From Streptomyces exfoliatus (lineage in GTDB: Bacteria > Actinomycetota > Actinomycetes > Streptomycetales > Streptomycetaceae): a stretch of DNA of 64,000 nt. The stretch lies in assembly GCF_000725545.1 (NCBI RefSeq), contig NZ_JNZP01000013.1, positions 186,001 through 250,000 on the forward strand. The letters are read 5' to 3'. Position numbers and translations under genes: made by a program. How positions within the stretch are numbered: the stretch's first letter is position 1; every line of letters starts with the position of its first letter. The notes beneath the pieces are model-generated. The model saw nothing but the letters and a program-made list of their open reading frames with translations, was not told where the DNA came from and made no database searches. Shown in pieces: positions 1 through 9,596 of this stretch.

Positions 1-7
1 GGCGGCG

Positions 8-3000
8 GTGGGGCAGCACAAACAGGCGGCGGACGGACAACCGGCGGCCGACGGGCGACCGGCGGCGGACGGGCGGCAGGGCTGGGCCCGGCGGCTCACC
101 GGATACGCCTGGCGGTACAAGGCGAACGTGATCCTCGCGCTCGGCTCCTCCCTGCTCGGGATGGCCGTGCTCGCCCTCGTGCCGCTCGTCACCAAGGTGA
201 TCATCGACGACGTCATCGGGACGAAGACCCGCGACCTCGGCGTCTGGACCGGCCTCCTCATCGGCGCCGCCGTCCTCGTCTACGTCCTCACCTACGTCCG
301 CCGCTACTACGGCGGACGCCTCGCCCTCGACGTCCAGCACGACCTGCGTACCGACATGTACGCCACCATCACCCGGCTCGACGGGCGGCGTCAGGACGAG
401 CTGTCCACCGGCCAGGTCGTCGGGCGGGCCACCAGCGACCTCCAGCTGATCCAGGGCCTGCTCTTCATGCTCCCGATGACCATCGGGAACGTGCTGCTCT
501 TCCTCATCTCGCTGGCCGTCATGGCCTGGCTGTCCATCCCGCTCACCCTCGTCGCCCTCGCCGTCGCCCCCGCCCTCTGGTTCATCGCCAAGCGCAGCCG
601 CACCCGCCTCCACCCCGCCACCTGGTACGCGCAGCAGCAGGCCGGTGTCGTCGCCGGGGTCGTCGACGGAGCCGTGACCGGCGTCCGGGTCGTCAAGGGC
701 TTCGGCCAGGAGGACCAGGAGACCGGCAAGATCCGCGAGGCCGGGCGGAAGCTGTTCGCCGGACGGCTGCGGACGGTGCGGCTGAACTCCAAGTACACCC
801 CCGCCCTCCAGGCCGTCCCGGCCCTCGGCCAGGTCGCCGTCCTCGCCCTCGGCGGCTGGCTCGCCTACAAGGGCCAGATCACCCTCGGCACCTTCGTCGC
901 CTTCTCCGCCTACCTGGCCTCCCTCGTCGGCCCGGTCCGCATGCTCGCCATGGTCCTCACCGTCGGCCAGCAGGCCCGCGCCGGCGTCGACCGGGTCCTC
1001 GACCTCATCGACACCGAGCCGGTCATCCAGGACGGCACCAGGGAACTGCCGGCCGACGCCCCCGCCACCGTCGAGTTCGACGACGTGTCCTTCGCGTACG
1101 AGGACGGCACCCCCGTCCTCGACGGCTTCTCCCTGGAGATCCGCCCCGGCGAGACCGTCGCCGTCGTCGGCGCCTCAGGCTCCGGGAAGTCGACCGTCTC
1201 CCTCCTCCTGCCCCGCTTCTACGACGTCTCCCACGGCGCCGTCCTCGTCGGCGGCCACGACGTCCGCGAGCTGACCCTCGACTCGCTGCGCGCCGCCGTC
1301 GGGCTCGTCCCCGAGGACTCCTTCCTCTTCTCCGACACCGTCCGCGCCAACATCGCGTACGGCCTCCCGGACGCCACCCAGGAGCAGATCGAGGCCGCCG
1401 CCCGCGCCGCCCAGGCGGACCGTTTCATCGCCGAGCTGCCCGAGGGCTACGACACCAAGGTCGGCGAGCACGGCCTGACCCTCTCCGGCGGCCAGCGCCA
1501 GCGCGTCGCGCTCGCCCGCGCGATCCTCACCGACCCCCGGCTGCTCCTCCTCGACGACGCCACCTCCGCCGTCGACGCCAACGTCGAGCACGAGATCCAC
1601 GAGGCCCTCAAATCGGTGATGGCGGGCCGCACCACCCTGCTCATCGCGCACCGCCGCTCCACCCTCAACCTCGCCGACCGCATCGCCGTCCTGGAGGACG
1701 GCCGGCTCGCCGCCCTCGGCACCCAGGCCGAGCTGGAGGAGCACTCCCCGCTCTTCCGGCGCCTCCTCACCGACCCCGAGGAGCTGGGCGCCGTCTCGCC
1801 CGGCCACATCGCCCCGCCCGACGTCCCCGAGGACCGCACCCTGCGGGCCGAGCTGGACGCCGAGTTCGACGCCGAACGGGGCATCACCCCGACCCTGTGG
1901 GTACGGGACGAGGCCGCCGACCGGGAGAGCGAGGTGCCCGGAGCCACCCCCGAGCTGCTCGCCGCGGTCGAGGCCCTGCCGCCCGCCGCCGACACCCCCG
2001 ACATCGACGAGGCCCGCGCGGTGTCGCCCGAGGACGCGTACGGGCTGCGCCGGCTCCTGCGCGGCTTCGGCGTCCCGCTGCTCATCAGCCTCGGCCTGGT
2101 CGCCCTCGACGCCGGCGCGGGCCTGCTGCTTCCGATCCTGATCCGGCACGGCATCGACGAGGGCGTGAACCGGCTCGCGATCGGGGCCGTCTGGGCGGCC
2201 TCCGCGCTCGCCCTGGTCACCGTGCTCGTGCAGTGGGTCGCGCAGACCGCGGAGACCCGAATGACCGGCCGCACCGGCGAACGGGTCCTGTACGCGCTGC
2301 GCCTGAAGATCTTCGCCCAGCTCCAGCGGCTCGGCCTGGACTACTACGAGCGCGAACTCACCGGCCGGATCATGACCCGGATGACGACGGACGTGGACGC
2401 CCTGTCCACCTTCCTCCAGACGGGACTCGTCACCGCCTTCGTCTCCGTCGTGACCTTCTTCGGGATCATGGTCGCGCTGCTCGTGCTCGACCTCCAGCTC
2501 GCCCTGGTCGTCTTCGCGACCCTGCCGGTCCTCGCCGTCGCCACGTACTTCTTCCGCCGCTCCAGCGTGAAGGCGTACGAGCTGGCGCGCGAGCGGATCA
2601 GCGTCGTCAACGGCGACCTCCAGGAGTCGGTCTCCGGCCTGCGGATCGTGCAGGCCTTCCGCCGCGAGCGGTCGGGCGCGGCCCGGTTCGCCGAGCGCAG
2701 CGACTCCTACCGCGAGGCGCGCGTCCGCGGGCAGTGGCTGATCTCGATCTACTTCCCGTTCGTGACCCTGCTGTCCTCGGTGGCCGCCGCCGCCGTCATG
2801 ATCGTCGGCGCGAACCGGATCGAGGCGGGCACGCTCACCACCGGCGCGCTCGTCGCCTACCTCCTCTACATCGACCTGTTCTTCGCCCCCGTGCAGCAGC
2901 TCTCCCAGGTCTTCGACGGCTACCAGCAGGCCGCCGTCTCGCTGAAGCGGATGCAGGAACTCCTCCAGGAGCCGACGTCGACGGCCGCCGCCGACGCCCC

Positions 3001-3796
3001 CCTGGACGTGCTGTCCCTGCGCGGCGAGATCGCCTTCGAGGACGTCTCCTTCGCGTACGGGGGAGAGGACGGCACCGCCAAGAAGGAGACCGCCCTCACC
3101 GGCATCGACCTGCGCATCCCGGCCGGGCAGACCGTCGCCTTCGTCGGCGAGACCGGGGCGGGCAAGTCCACCCTGGTGAAGCTGGTCGCCCGGTTCTACG
3201 ACCCGACCGGCGGCCGGGTCACGGCCGACGGCACCGACCTGCGGGACCTCGACCTCACCGCGTACCGCCACCGGCTGGGCGTCGTCCCCCAGGAGGCGTA
3301 CCTCTTCGCCGGGACGGTCCGCGACGCCATCGCCTACGGCCGTCCCGAGGCGACCGACGCCCAGGTGGAGGCGGCGGCCCGCGCGGTCGGCGCGCACGAC
3401 ATGATCGCCACCCTCGACGGCGGCTACCTCCACGAGGTCGCCGAGCGGGGCCGGAACCTCTCCGCGGGGCAGCGCCAGCTCATCGCCCTCGCCCGCGCCG
3501 AGCTGGTCGACCCGGACGTGCTCCTCCTCGACGAGGCGACGGCGGCCCTCGACCTGGCCAGCGAGGCCCAGGTCAACCAGGCCACCGACCGCATCTCGGG
3601 CCGCCGCACCACCCTGGTCGTCGCCCACCGGCTGACCACGGCGGCCCGCGCGGACCGCGTCATCGTCATGGACCACGGCCGGGTCGCGGAGGACGGCACC
3701 CACGAGGAACTCCTCGCCCTGGACGGCCGGTACGCCACGCTGTGGCGCACGTTCATCGGGGAGTCGGTGGACGAGGAGGAGCCGGAACGGGTGTGA
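8..3796 (+). CDS. Fused ABC exporter, two TMD-NBD halves in one chain
   Basis: This is a 1262-residue multidrug-type ABC exporter with two complete half-transporters in one polypeptide, so it should work as a single-chain heterodimer in the membrane. In the N half, Walker A GASGSGKST is at 388-396 and the signature LSGGQ at 492-496. In the C half, GETGAGKST is at 1047-1055 and the signature is LSAGQ at 1151-1155. The residue after Walker B is Asp517 in the N half (LLLLDDATSAVD) and the usual Glu1176 in the C half. One composite ATP site (D517 plus LSAGQ) therefore looks degenerate, as in heterodimeric exporters of the TM287/288 type. The N-terminus carries three AADG repeats. The GTG start lies seven bases from the window edge and no ribosome site is visible, so the true start could be further upstream. 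The substrate cannot be inferred. Confidence 0.9.
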   Translation: MGQHKQAADGQPAADGRPAADGRQGWARRLTGYAWRYKANVILALGSSLLGMAVLALVPLVTKVIIDDVIGTKTRDLGVWTGLLIGAAVLVYVLTYVRRYYGGRLALDVQHDLRTDMYATITRLDGRRQDELSTGQVVGRATSDLQLIQGLLFMLPMTIGNVLLFLISLAVMAWLSIPLTLVALAVAPALWFIAKRSRTRLHPATWYAQQQAGVVAGVVDGAVTGVRVVKGFGQEDQETGKIREAGRKLFAGRLRTVRLNSKYTPALQAVPALGQVAVLALGGWLAYKGQITLGTFVAFSAYLASLVGPVRMLAMVLTVGQQARAGVDRVLDLIDTEPVIQDGTRELPADAPATVEFDDVSFAYEDGTPVLDGFSLEIRPGETVAVVGASGSGKSTVSLLLPRFYDVSHGAVLVGGHDVRELTLDSLRAAVGLVPEDSFLFSDTVRANIAYGLPDATQEQIEAAARAAQADRFIAELPEGYDTKVGEHGLTLSGGQRQRVALARAILTDPRLLLLDDATSAVDANVEHEIHEALKSVMAGRTTLLIAHRRSTLNLADRIAVLEDGRLAALGTQAELEEHSPLFRRLLTDPEELGAVSPGHIAPPDVPEDRTLRAELDAEFDAERGITPTLWVRDEAADRESEVPGATPELLAAVEALPPAADTPDIDEARAVSPEDAYGLRRLLRGFGVPLLISLGLVALDAGAGLLLPILIRHGIDEGVNRLAIGAVWAASALALVTVLVQWVAQTAETRMTGRTGERVLYALRLKIFAQLQRLGLDYYERELTGRIMTRMTTDVDALSTFLQTGLVTAFVSVVTFFGIMVALLVLDLQLALVVFATLPVLAVATYFFRRSSVKAYELARERISVVNGDLQESVSGLRIVQAFRRERSGAARFAERSDSYREARVRGQWLISIYFPFVTLLSSVAAAAVMIVGANRIEAGTLTTGALVAYLLYIDLFFAPVQQLSQVFDGYQQAAVSLKRMQELLQEPTSTAAADAPLDVLSLRGEIAFEDVSFAYGGEDGTAKKETALTGIDLRIPAGQTVAFVGETGAGKSTLVKLVARFYDPTGGRVTADGTDLRDLDLTAYRHRLGVVPQEAYLFAGTVRDAIAYGRPEATDAQVEAAARAVGAHDMIATLDGGYLHEVAERGRNLSAGQRQLIALARAELVDPDVLLLDEATAALDLASEAQVNQATDRISGRRTTLVVAHRLTTAARADRVIVMDHGRVAEDGTHEELLALDGRYATLWRTFIGESVDEEEPERV

Positions 3797-3877
3797 GCAG
3801 GAGGTGATCCGCCCGGATGAGGAGATGAGTATCCGGGCGGATGGTCCGGCCTCCGCCCGACGGGGTTGGATCGGGGC

Positions 3878-4231
3878 ATGAGCAACGACTCCCGCACCCG
3901 CGCCGCCTCGCCCGTCCCCGTCACCCCGCCGGACGTCGAGGGCGCGCGTCTGCGCAAGCGGTCCGTGCTCTGGGCCGGGCTGTTCCTGCCCGCGAGCCTG
4001 CTCGCCGGCATCCTGGTGCTCACCCGTGAGAACACCGCCCGCTGCCTCACCTACGGGGAGGCCTGCGACGGCACCCCCGGGTTCCTGTACCTGGTGAGCC
4101 TGGCGATCGGCCTCGCGGCGCTGGTGACCGTGCAGAGCACCTCCCGCCCCGACGTCCGCCGGGCGGCCTTCTGGACCCAGCTCGGCGCCGAGGGCGTCTT
4201 CCTCCTCTTCCTCCTCACCGCCTTCTCGTAG
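3878..4231 (+). CDS. Small two-helix membrane protein, unknown function
   Basis: A protein of 117 residues with two hydrophobic segments (about 32-50 and 72-92). A short Cys-containing loop (RCLTYGEACDG) lies between them and a third hydrophobic stretch is at the C-terminus. The ATG at 3878 follows a GGGG run and is preferred to an in-frame TTG at 3866 that lacks a better ribosome site. It lies 81 bp after the ABC exporter on the same strand and could be co-transcribed. I do not recognise the family. Codon use matches the neighbours, so it is probably a genuine gene. Confidence 0.65.
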   Translation: MSNDSRTRAASPVPVTPPDVEGARLRKRSVLWAGLFLPASLLAGILVLTRENTARCLTYGEACDGTPGFLYLVSLAIGLAALVTVQSTSRPDVRRAAFWTQLGAEGVFLLFLLTAFS

Positions 4232-4321
4232 GCCTGTCTCTTGGCCCCCGGGCCGGAGGCAACCATTCCGGGGTCGGGCGCGTCGTACGCCCGTACGCTG
4301 ATCCATTCGGGAGGGGAACGC

Positions 4322-4738
4322 ATGCTCACGGAGACGCAGAACCCACGGCGCGGCCGACGGCTGCTCACCCGGGTCCTCGCCCCGCTCCTCGCCGCCCTCG
4401 CCCTGCTCGTGCTCCCCGGTCCGGGGCCCGGCACCGGCACCGCCGAAGCCGCCTCCGTCTGCCAGGGCCGGCCGACCAAGACGTACCGTTTCGCCACCGG
4501 CGAGCTGCGCCTCTACAAGACCCGCCACTACGCGTGCGCCGTCACCGTCGCCAAGCGCCCCGGCTCCGCCCGCCCGATGAGCGTCTCCCTCCAGCCGCGC
4601 GGCGGTCGGCCCGCCGTCAAGTCCGGCCGGTACACCCGGCAGACCGGCCCGGTCACCGTCCACGCCCTCAACCGCTGCGTCCGCGCGTCCGGTGCGGTGG
4701 CCGGCCGGGGAACCTCCACGGCCTGGATCCTGTGCTGA
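4322..4738 (+). CDS. Small secreted protein with two cysteine pairs
   Basis: A 138-residue protein with an N-terminal signal: a basic stretch (RRGRR) and a long Ala/Leu core, then a likely cleavage near AEAA at about residue 43. The mature part has four cysteines, the last being the C-terminal residue, which suggests two disulfides. The ATG at 4322 follows a strong GGGAGGGG ribosome site; an in-frame start further upstream would put non-signal sequence before the signal peptide. Family and function are not recognised. It is probably an extracellular protein typical of Streptomyces. Confidence 0.65.
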   Translation: MLTETQNPRRGRRLLTRVLAPLLAALALLVLPGPGPGTGTAEAASVCQGRPTKTYRFATGELRLYKTRHYACAVTVAKRPGSARPMSVSLQPRGGRPAVKSGRYTRQTGPVTVHALNRCVRASGAVAGRGTSTAWILC

Positions 4739-4837
4739 TGTACAGGAAAGTCCAAGGGTAAGGACCAACTGGGTCTGGCGGTCCACACGTTGCCCCCGCT
4801 AGGTTCGCGACACCGTTGTGAACCAAGGGGAGGACGA

Positions 4838-6286
4838 ATGCGCAAGTCGCTCAGATGGCTGGTGTCGCTCTCGGTGCTCATAGGCACCGTCGGCTCCACG
4901 GGCGTGGCCACCGCCGCGAACACGGAGGCCGACAGCAGCACGGCTGTCGCCGACTCGCAGAGCACGGACATCAAGGACCGCATCCTGGCCATCCCCGGGA
5001 TGACCCTGATCGAGGAGAAGCCGTACGCCGGCTACCGCTACCTCGTCCTGAACTACGAGCAGCCGATCGACCACCGACGCCCGTGGGCGGGCACCTTCCA
5101 GCAGCGGATCTCCGTCCTCCACAAGGGCACGGACCGTCCCACCGTCTTCCGCACCAGCGGTTACGGGCTGAGCACCACTCCGAGCCGGAGCGAGCCGACC
5201 CGGATCGTCGACGGCAACCAGATCTCCATGGAGTACCGCTTCTTCACGCCGTCGCGCCCGCAGCCGGCCGACTGGTCGAAGCTCGACATCTGGCAGGCGG
5301 CCAGCGACCAGCACCGGATCTTCACCGCCCTGAAGAAGATCTACGCCGAGAACTGGCTCTCCACCGGCGGCTCGAAGGGCGGCATGACCGCCACCTACTA
5401 CGAGCGCTTCTACCCGAAGGACATGGACGGCGTCGTCGCCTACGTCGCCCCCAACGACGTGGTGAACAACGAGGACTCGGCCTACGACCGCTTCTTCGCC
5501 AACGTCGGCACCAAGGAGTGCCGCGACCGCCTCAACGACATGCAGCGCGAGGCCCTGATCCGCCGCGAGCCGCTGCAGAAGAAGTACAAGGAGTGGGCGG
5601 AGGCCGAGGGCGCCACCTTCAACACGGTCGGCACCCTCGACAAGGCCTACGAGGCCGTCGTCCTCGACTTCGTGTGGGGCTTCTGGCAGTACTACGGCGA
5701 GGACGTCTGCGACCAGATCCCGGACGCGAAGACCGCGACCGACGACGTCGTCTACGAGACGATCGACGCCTACTCCGGCTGGTCCGCCTACGCCGACCAG
5801 GGCCTGGAGTACTACACGCCGTACTACTACCAGGCGGCGACCCAGCTCGGCTCGCCGACCATCCAGCAGCCGCACCTCGCGGGCCTCAGCCGCTACGGCT
5901 ACCAGCCGGCCCGCAACTTCGTGCCGAGCTCGATCCCGATGAAGTTCCAGCCGCAGGTCATGCGGGACGTCGACAACTGGGTGCGCAGGAACGCGAACCA
6001 GATGCTGTTCGTCTACGGCGGCAACGACCCGTGGGGCGCCGAGCCGTTCCACCTCGGCAAGGGCGCGCGCGACAGCTACGTCTACACGGCGCCGGGCGCC
6101 AACCACGGAGCCAACGTGGCCGGGCTCGTCGACGCCGAGCGGGAGAACGCCACCGCCCGCATCCTGGCCTGGGCCGGCGTCTCCGCCCCGGCCGTCCAGG
6201 CGGCGCAGCCGCTGGCGCGCTTCGACGCCCGCCTCGACAAGGCGGTCGACGAGGACGTCACCCGGGAGCACGGCCTGCGGCCGTAA
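4838..6286 (+). CDS. Secreted tripeptidyl aminopeptidase, peptidase family S37
   Basis: A 482-residue exported serine peptidase resembling the S37 prolyl tripeptidyl aminopeptidases (PS-10 type), which release tripeptides from peptide N-termini outside the cell. The signal peptide spans about residues 1-26 (MRKSLRWLVS then ATA). The nucleophile motif STGGSKGGM places the catalytic Ser at 179. The C-terminal part has the expected alpha/beta-hydrolase acid and histidine segments (YGGNDPWGAE and GANHGANV). The ATG at 4838 sits behind AAGGGGAGG; the open frame extends 48 bases upstream but without a better start. It is convergent with a GH3 hydrolase gene and the two share a terminator. Peptide scavenging is the likely role. 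Confidence 0.88.
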   Translation: MRKSLRWLVSLSVLIGTVGSTGVATAANTEADSSTAVADSQSTDIKDRILAIPGMTLIEEKPYAGYRYLVLNYEQPIDHRRPWAGTFQQRISVLHKGTDRPTVFRTSGYGLSTTPSRSEPTRIVDGNQISMEYRFFTPSRPQPADWSKLDIWQAASDQHRIFTALKKIYAENWLSTGGSKGGMTATYYERFYPKDMDGVVAYVAPNDVVNNEDSAYDRFFANVGTKECRDRLNDMQREALIRREPLQKKYKEWAEAEGATFNTVGTLDKAYEAVVLDFVWGFWQYYGEDVCDQIPDAKTATDDVVYETIDAYSGWSAYADQGLEYYTPYYYQAATQLGSPTIQQPHLAGLSRYGYQPARNFVPSSIPMKFQPQVMRDVDNWVRRNANQMLFVYGGNDPWGAEPFHLGKGARDSYVYTAPGANHGANVAGLVDAERENATARILAWAGVSAPAVQAAQPLARFDARLDKAVDEDVTREHGLRP

Positions 6287-6307
6287 CCCGTAACCCTCGG
6301 CTCGTCA

Positions 6308-6345
6308 GGTGCCCGGTGATCCTCGGCGGAGGAGCACCGGGCACC
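6308..6345. terminator. Shared hairpin terminator between convergent genes
   Basis: Perfect 11-bp inverted repeat GGTGCCCGGTG / CACCGGGCACC with a 16-base loop. It lies 21 bases past the peptidase stop and just past the stop of the convergent GH3 gene. There is no T tract, as is usual for streptomycete terminators. Confidence 0.75.
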
Positions 6346-6351
6346 GTCGTG

Positions 6352-8166
6352 TCAGCTGTACGAGAGTCCGTGGCCGACCGGATACAGCACCTTCGCCGGT
6401 TCGTCCGCGTCCTGCACCGGGACCGGGAGCCGGCCCCTCGGCCGCGCCCGGCCCGCCAGGACCCTTACGGCCGCCCGGAGTTCGACGTCCGTCCAGGAGT
6501 AGGACGCCAGCGTCGCCCGCTGGCCGGCGATCCGGGCGATGTCGTACGGGTTGCGGATCGCGATCGTCACCACGGGCACCCCGGTCGCGACGAGCCGCGC
6601 CACGAGGGTGCGCTGCGGGCTGGCCGCGGTGACGTTGTACGTACCGACGACGACCACGTCCTTCCCTGCCGCCGCCGCCACCGCCTCCTCGATCTTCGCG
6701 GCCGTCGGGGTGATCCCGGTGGAGAGCGCGGTCGCGGTGAACCCCAGCTCCCCCAGGGCCGTCGCGAGGGTGGTCGTGGGCGGCCCGGTGGTCCCGGACG
6801 GCGAGGCCGGGTCGGCGCCGACGACGAGGACCCGGCCGTGCGAGGCCGGGCTCAGCGGCAGGAAGCCGTCCTCGTTGAGGAGCAGCGTCGTGGTGGCCTC
6901 GGCGATCCGGTCCGCCTGGGCGAGGTGGGCGGCGGTCCCGACCACCCGCTCGACACCGGCCCGGGTCGTGTACGCGTTCCGGAACAGGCCCAGCTTCGCC
7001 TTGAGGCGCAGGATCCGCAGGATCGATTCGTCGAGCCGGGCCTCCGTCAGCTCGCCGCCTCTGACCGCCGCCAGGACCGCGTTCCACGCGACGTCCAGCT
7101 TCGGCGGGTTGAGCAGCTGGTCCACCCCGGCCTTGAGCGCGAGCACCGGGACCCGGTCGTCGCCGTACTTGGTCCGCACGCCCTCCATGCCGAGCGAGTC
7201 GGTGACCACCACGCCGTCGTAGCCGAGCTGTTCGCGCAGGATGCCGGTGAGGATCGGCCGGGACAGCGTCGCCGGGTCCTCGCTCGGGTCGAGCGCCGGG
7301 ACCACGATGTGCGCGGTCATGATCGAGTCGATCCCGGCGTCGATCGCCGACTCGAAGGGCGGGGCGTCCAGCTCGGCCCACTGCGCCCGGGTGTGGGTGA
7401 TCGTCGGCAGACCGTAGTGGCTGTCGACGGCGGTGTCGCCGTGCCCCGGGAAGTGCTTGGAGGTGGCGGCGACCCCGGCCCGCTGGTACCCCTTGACCTG
7501 CGCGGCGACCAGACCGGCGACCGCCGCCGGGTCGGAGCCGAAGGAACGGACCCCGATGACCGGGTTGGCCGGGTTGACGTTGACGTCGGCGACCGGGGCG
7601 TAGTTCTGCCGGATGCCGACCGCCGCGAGCTCCGTGCCCGCGATCTGCGCGGCCTTGCGGGCGTCCGCGTGCGAGCCGCCGGCGCCGAGGGCCATCGCCC
7701 CGGGCACCAGGGTCGCGGGCTCGCCCACCCGGCAGACGATGCCGTGCTCCTGGTCGGTGGAGATGAGCACCGGGACGGGTGTGTCCTGGGCGAGCGCGGC
7801 CTGCTGGATGCCGTTGGAGAGCTCGGCGATCTGCTGCGGGTCGCGGGTGTTGTGGGCCCAGGCGAAGTAGATGACCCCGCCCACGTGGTAGCGCTCGACC
7901 AGCTCGGCGGCCGTACGGACGCCGATCTCCTTGACGTTGGCGTCGATGTCGGCCTGGTCGGGGGCGGTCGCGGAGTGGCCGTACACCCGCATCACGAAGA
8001 GCTGGCCGACCTTCTCCTCGAGGGACATGCGGTCGATGATCCGCCGGAGCCTGTCGTCCTGGTCGGCATGGGCGGGCGTGCTCAACCCGGTGACGGCCGC
8101 CGCGGCGGCTGCGGCGGTCACCGTGAGGAGGGTGCGTCGGGAGGGGGCGGGGGCGCGGTGGTGCAC
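6352..8166 (-). CDS. Tat-exported GH3 beta-N-acetylhexosaminidase
   Basis: A 604-residue glycoside hydrolase family 3 enzyme of the NagZ-like type, expected to remove terminal beta-linked N-acetylhexosamine from chitin oligomers or peptidoglycan fragments outside the cytoplasm. The NagZ-specific motif KHFPGHGDT followed by DSH starts at Lys237, and the nucleophile Asp is at 323 in VVTDSLGMEG. A C-terminal GH3 accessory domain (about 400-604) follows the catalytic barrel. The N-terminus has a twin-arginine motif SRRTLL, an Ala-rich core and AHA near 34, suggesting Tat export. The GTG start at 8166 lies behind GGAAGGAG and is clearly better than the upstream in-frame ATGs. It is convergent with the S37 peptidase gene. 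Confidence 0.9.
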   Translation of the reverse strand: MHHRAPAPSRRTLLTVTAAAAAAAVTGLSTPAHADQDDRLRRIIDRMSLEEKVGQLFVMRVYGHSATAPDQADIDANVKEIGVRTAAELVERYHVGGVIYFAWAHNTRDPQQIAELSNGIQQAALAQDTPVPVLISTDQEHGIVCRVGEPATLVPGAMALGAGGSHADARKAAQIAGTELAAVGIRQNYAPVADVNVNPANPVIGVRSFGSDPAAVAGLVAAQVKGYQRAGVAATSKHFPGHGDTAVDSHYGLPTITHTRAQWAELDAPPFESAIDAGIDSIMTAHIVVPALDPSEDPATLSRPILTGILREQLGYDGVVVTDSLGMEGVRTKYGDDRVPVLALKAGVDQLLNPPKLDVAWNAVLAAVRGGELTEARLDESILRILRLKAKLGLFRNAYTTRAGVERVVGTAAHLAQADRIAEATTTLLLNEDGFLPLSPASHGRVLVVGADPASPSGTTGPPTTTLATALGELGFTATALSTGITPTAAKIEEAVAAAAGKDVVVVGTYNVTAASPQRTLVARLVATGVPVVTIAIRNPYDIARIAGQRATLASYSWTDVELRAAVRVLAGRARPRGRLPVPVQDADEPAKVLYPVGHGLSYS

Positions 8167-8404
8167 TGATGCTCCTTCCGGCCGTGCGAGAGTGAAGTGA
8201 AGGAAACTTCCAAGGAGACACGGATAGCCCGAAAGTAACTGCCAGGTCAAGGACCCGCGCACGAATCGCCCGCGCGAGCCGGGCCCGACCGGCAGGACAC
8301 CCCCGGCGGCCGTGGCGGACCATTCGGGCGCTTCTCCGCCCCCTCCGGGGGACAGCGCACGCCTGTCATCCGGTACCCGCGGCCGCCGGGCGTTCACTGA
8401 CGGC

Positions 8405-8953
8405 ATGAACATGAAACTGGCGCGCCGGGCGCTTTCCGGCGCCCTGCTCGCGACCCTCCTGACGGCGGGACAGGCCTCGGCCGCCGCCGTGCAGCAGAAC
8501 ATCGCGCTCTCCGAGTCCGGCACCGACGGCTCGGTCGTCTCCTGCGAGCCGGGCCTGCCGGACGCCTGCCACTGGCGGTTCGAGTCCTTCGCGAACGGGT
8601 CGGGGCTCCCCTACGGCTACGAGACCCTCCCGGTCGTCGTCGACCTGCGGACCTCCGGCACCTGGGACGCGCAGGGCTGCCAGCCGCTCGCCGACGACAG
8701 CACCGTGACCTTCCACCGGCGGCCCGGCCAGGCTGACTTCGGCTGGCGGAAGCAGCTCGGCGGCGCGTACTGCAAGGTCGGCGACAACGCTCACGTCCTC
8801 CACGCGACGTTCGTCGTCGAACCGGCCACCCGCGCCGGCCGTTACCACCGGGTGACGGGGACCGGAACCATGACGCTCCAGGACGGAGTCGGCAACACCC
8901 CGGGCAGTACGGGCCCGTGGGACGCCCAGGAGAGCGGAACGCTGACCTACTGA
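8405..8953 (+). CDS. Secreted protein, unknown function
   Basis: A 182-residue protein with a clear signal peptide (MNMKLARRA, a hydrophobic core, and QASA ending near 26). The mature domain has four cysteines and is rich in Trp, Gly and Thr, consistent with a small beta-rich extracellular fold. The ATG at 8405 puts the signal peptide at the N-terminus; an earlier in-frame start at 8312 would add a non-signal leader. I do not recognise a family. It stands alone between the divergent GH3 gene and a P-loop protein gene on its own strand. Confidence 0.7.
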   Translation: MNMKLARRALSGALLATLLTAGQASAAAVQQNIALSESGTDGSVVSCEPGLPDACHWRFESFANGSGLPYGYETLPVVVDLRTSGTWDAQGCQPLADDSTVTFHRRPGQADFGWRKQLGGAYCKVGDNAHVLHATFVVEPATRAGRYHRVTGTGTMTLQDGVGNTPGSTGPWDAQESGTLTY

Positions 8954-8980
8954 TCCGAACGACAGGCTTAGGGTGCCGGT

Positions 8981-9538
8981 ATGGATCTCGTACCCGTCGA
9001 CCGCACTCCCGCCCCGGGAGCCGTCCTGCTCAGCGGCATACCCGGCAGCGGCAAGTCCACCGTCGCGGCCGCCCTCGCGGCCCGGTTCGCGATGTCCGCG
9101 CACATCGAGGTCGACGAGCTCCAGAACCTGATCGTCCGGGGCGGCCACTGGCCGGACCCCGACGGCGACCCGGAGGCGGACCGCCAGATCTTCCTCCGGG
9201 CCCGCAACGCCTGCCTCCTGGCGGACAGCTTCGTCACGGCCGGCTTCCTGCCGGTCGTCGACGACGTCGTCGTCCGCCGCTCCCACCTCGACTTCTACCG
9301 CTCCCAGGTGAAGGCGGGACCGCTCCACGTCGTCTTCCTGGCCCCCGGCCCCGACAAGGCCTGGGAGCGCAACAACGCCCGCCACAAGAAGCTGACGACG
9401 AACTGGGCGTTCCTGGACGAGGCGATGCGCGCGGAACTCTCCGGCGAGGGCATCTGGATCGACAACGCGGACCAAGCGGTGGAGGAGACGGTGGACGCGG
9501 TACTGAAGGCGACGGGCCTGACGTCCCCGGCCGCCTGA
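8981..9538 (+). CDS. P-loop AAA / small-molecule kinase-like protein
   Basis: A 185-residue P-loop protein of the zeta-toxin/chloramphenicol-phosphotransferase-like class, which phosphorylates small molecules using ATP. Walker A GIPGSGKST is at 19-27. A second acidic segment (HIEVDELQ, about 42-49) is where these kinases bind Mg2+ and substrate, and a lid-type Arg/Lys segment (NNARHKK) follows. The ATG at 8981 is 28 bases after the preceding stop. Nothing nearby indicates a toxin-antitoxin pair, so the substrate remains unknown; an uncharacterised kinase is the safest call. Confidence 0.75.
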   Translation: MDLVPVDRTPAPGAVLLSGIPGSGKSTVAAALAARFAMSAHIEVDELQNLIVRGGHWPDPDGDPEADRQIFLRARNACLLADSFVTAGFLPVVDDVVVRRSHLDFYRSQVKAGPLHVVFLAPGPDKAWERNNARHKKLTTNWAFLDEAMRAELSGEGIWIDNADQAVEETVDAVLKATGLTSPAA

Positions 9539-9579
9539 CGTCCCCGGGGCCTGGCGCGACGGTCCGACGCCGGGGACGT
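9538..9579. terminator. Shared hairpin between convergent genes
   Basis: Inverted repeat ACGTCCCCGG / CCGGGGACGT (10-bp arms) spanning the short gap between the P-loop protein gene and the convergent DUF4097 gene. A third copy of the left arm lies just inside the upstream gene near 9520, so an alternative pairing is possible. Confidence 0.6.
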
Positions 9580-9596
9580 GACCTGAGGGACGCGGC

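Noticed and set aside
1175..4786. A 1203-codon open frame on the minus strand opposite the ABC exporter
   Set aside because: It is the shadow of a high-GC coding strand: composition is Gly/Glu/Ala/Asp repeats, there is no domain, and it spans several unrelated plus-strand genes.
8981..9538. Zeta-toxin of a toxin-antitoxin system
   Set aside because: The P-loop fold fits, but there is no partner antitoxin gene upstream and the gene is monocistronic.
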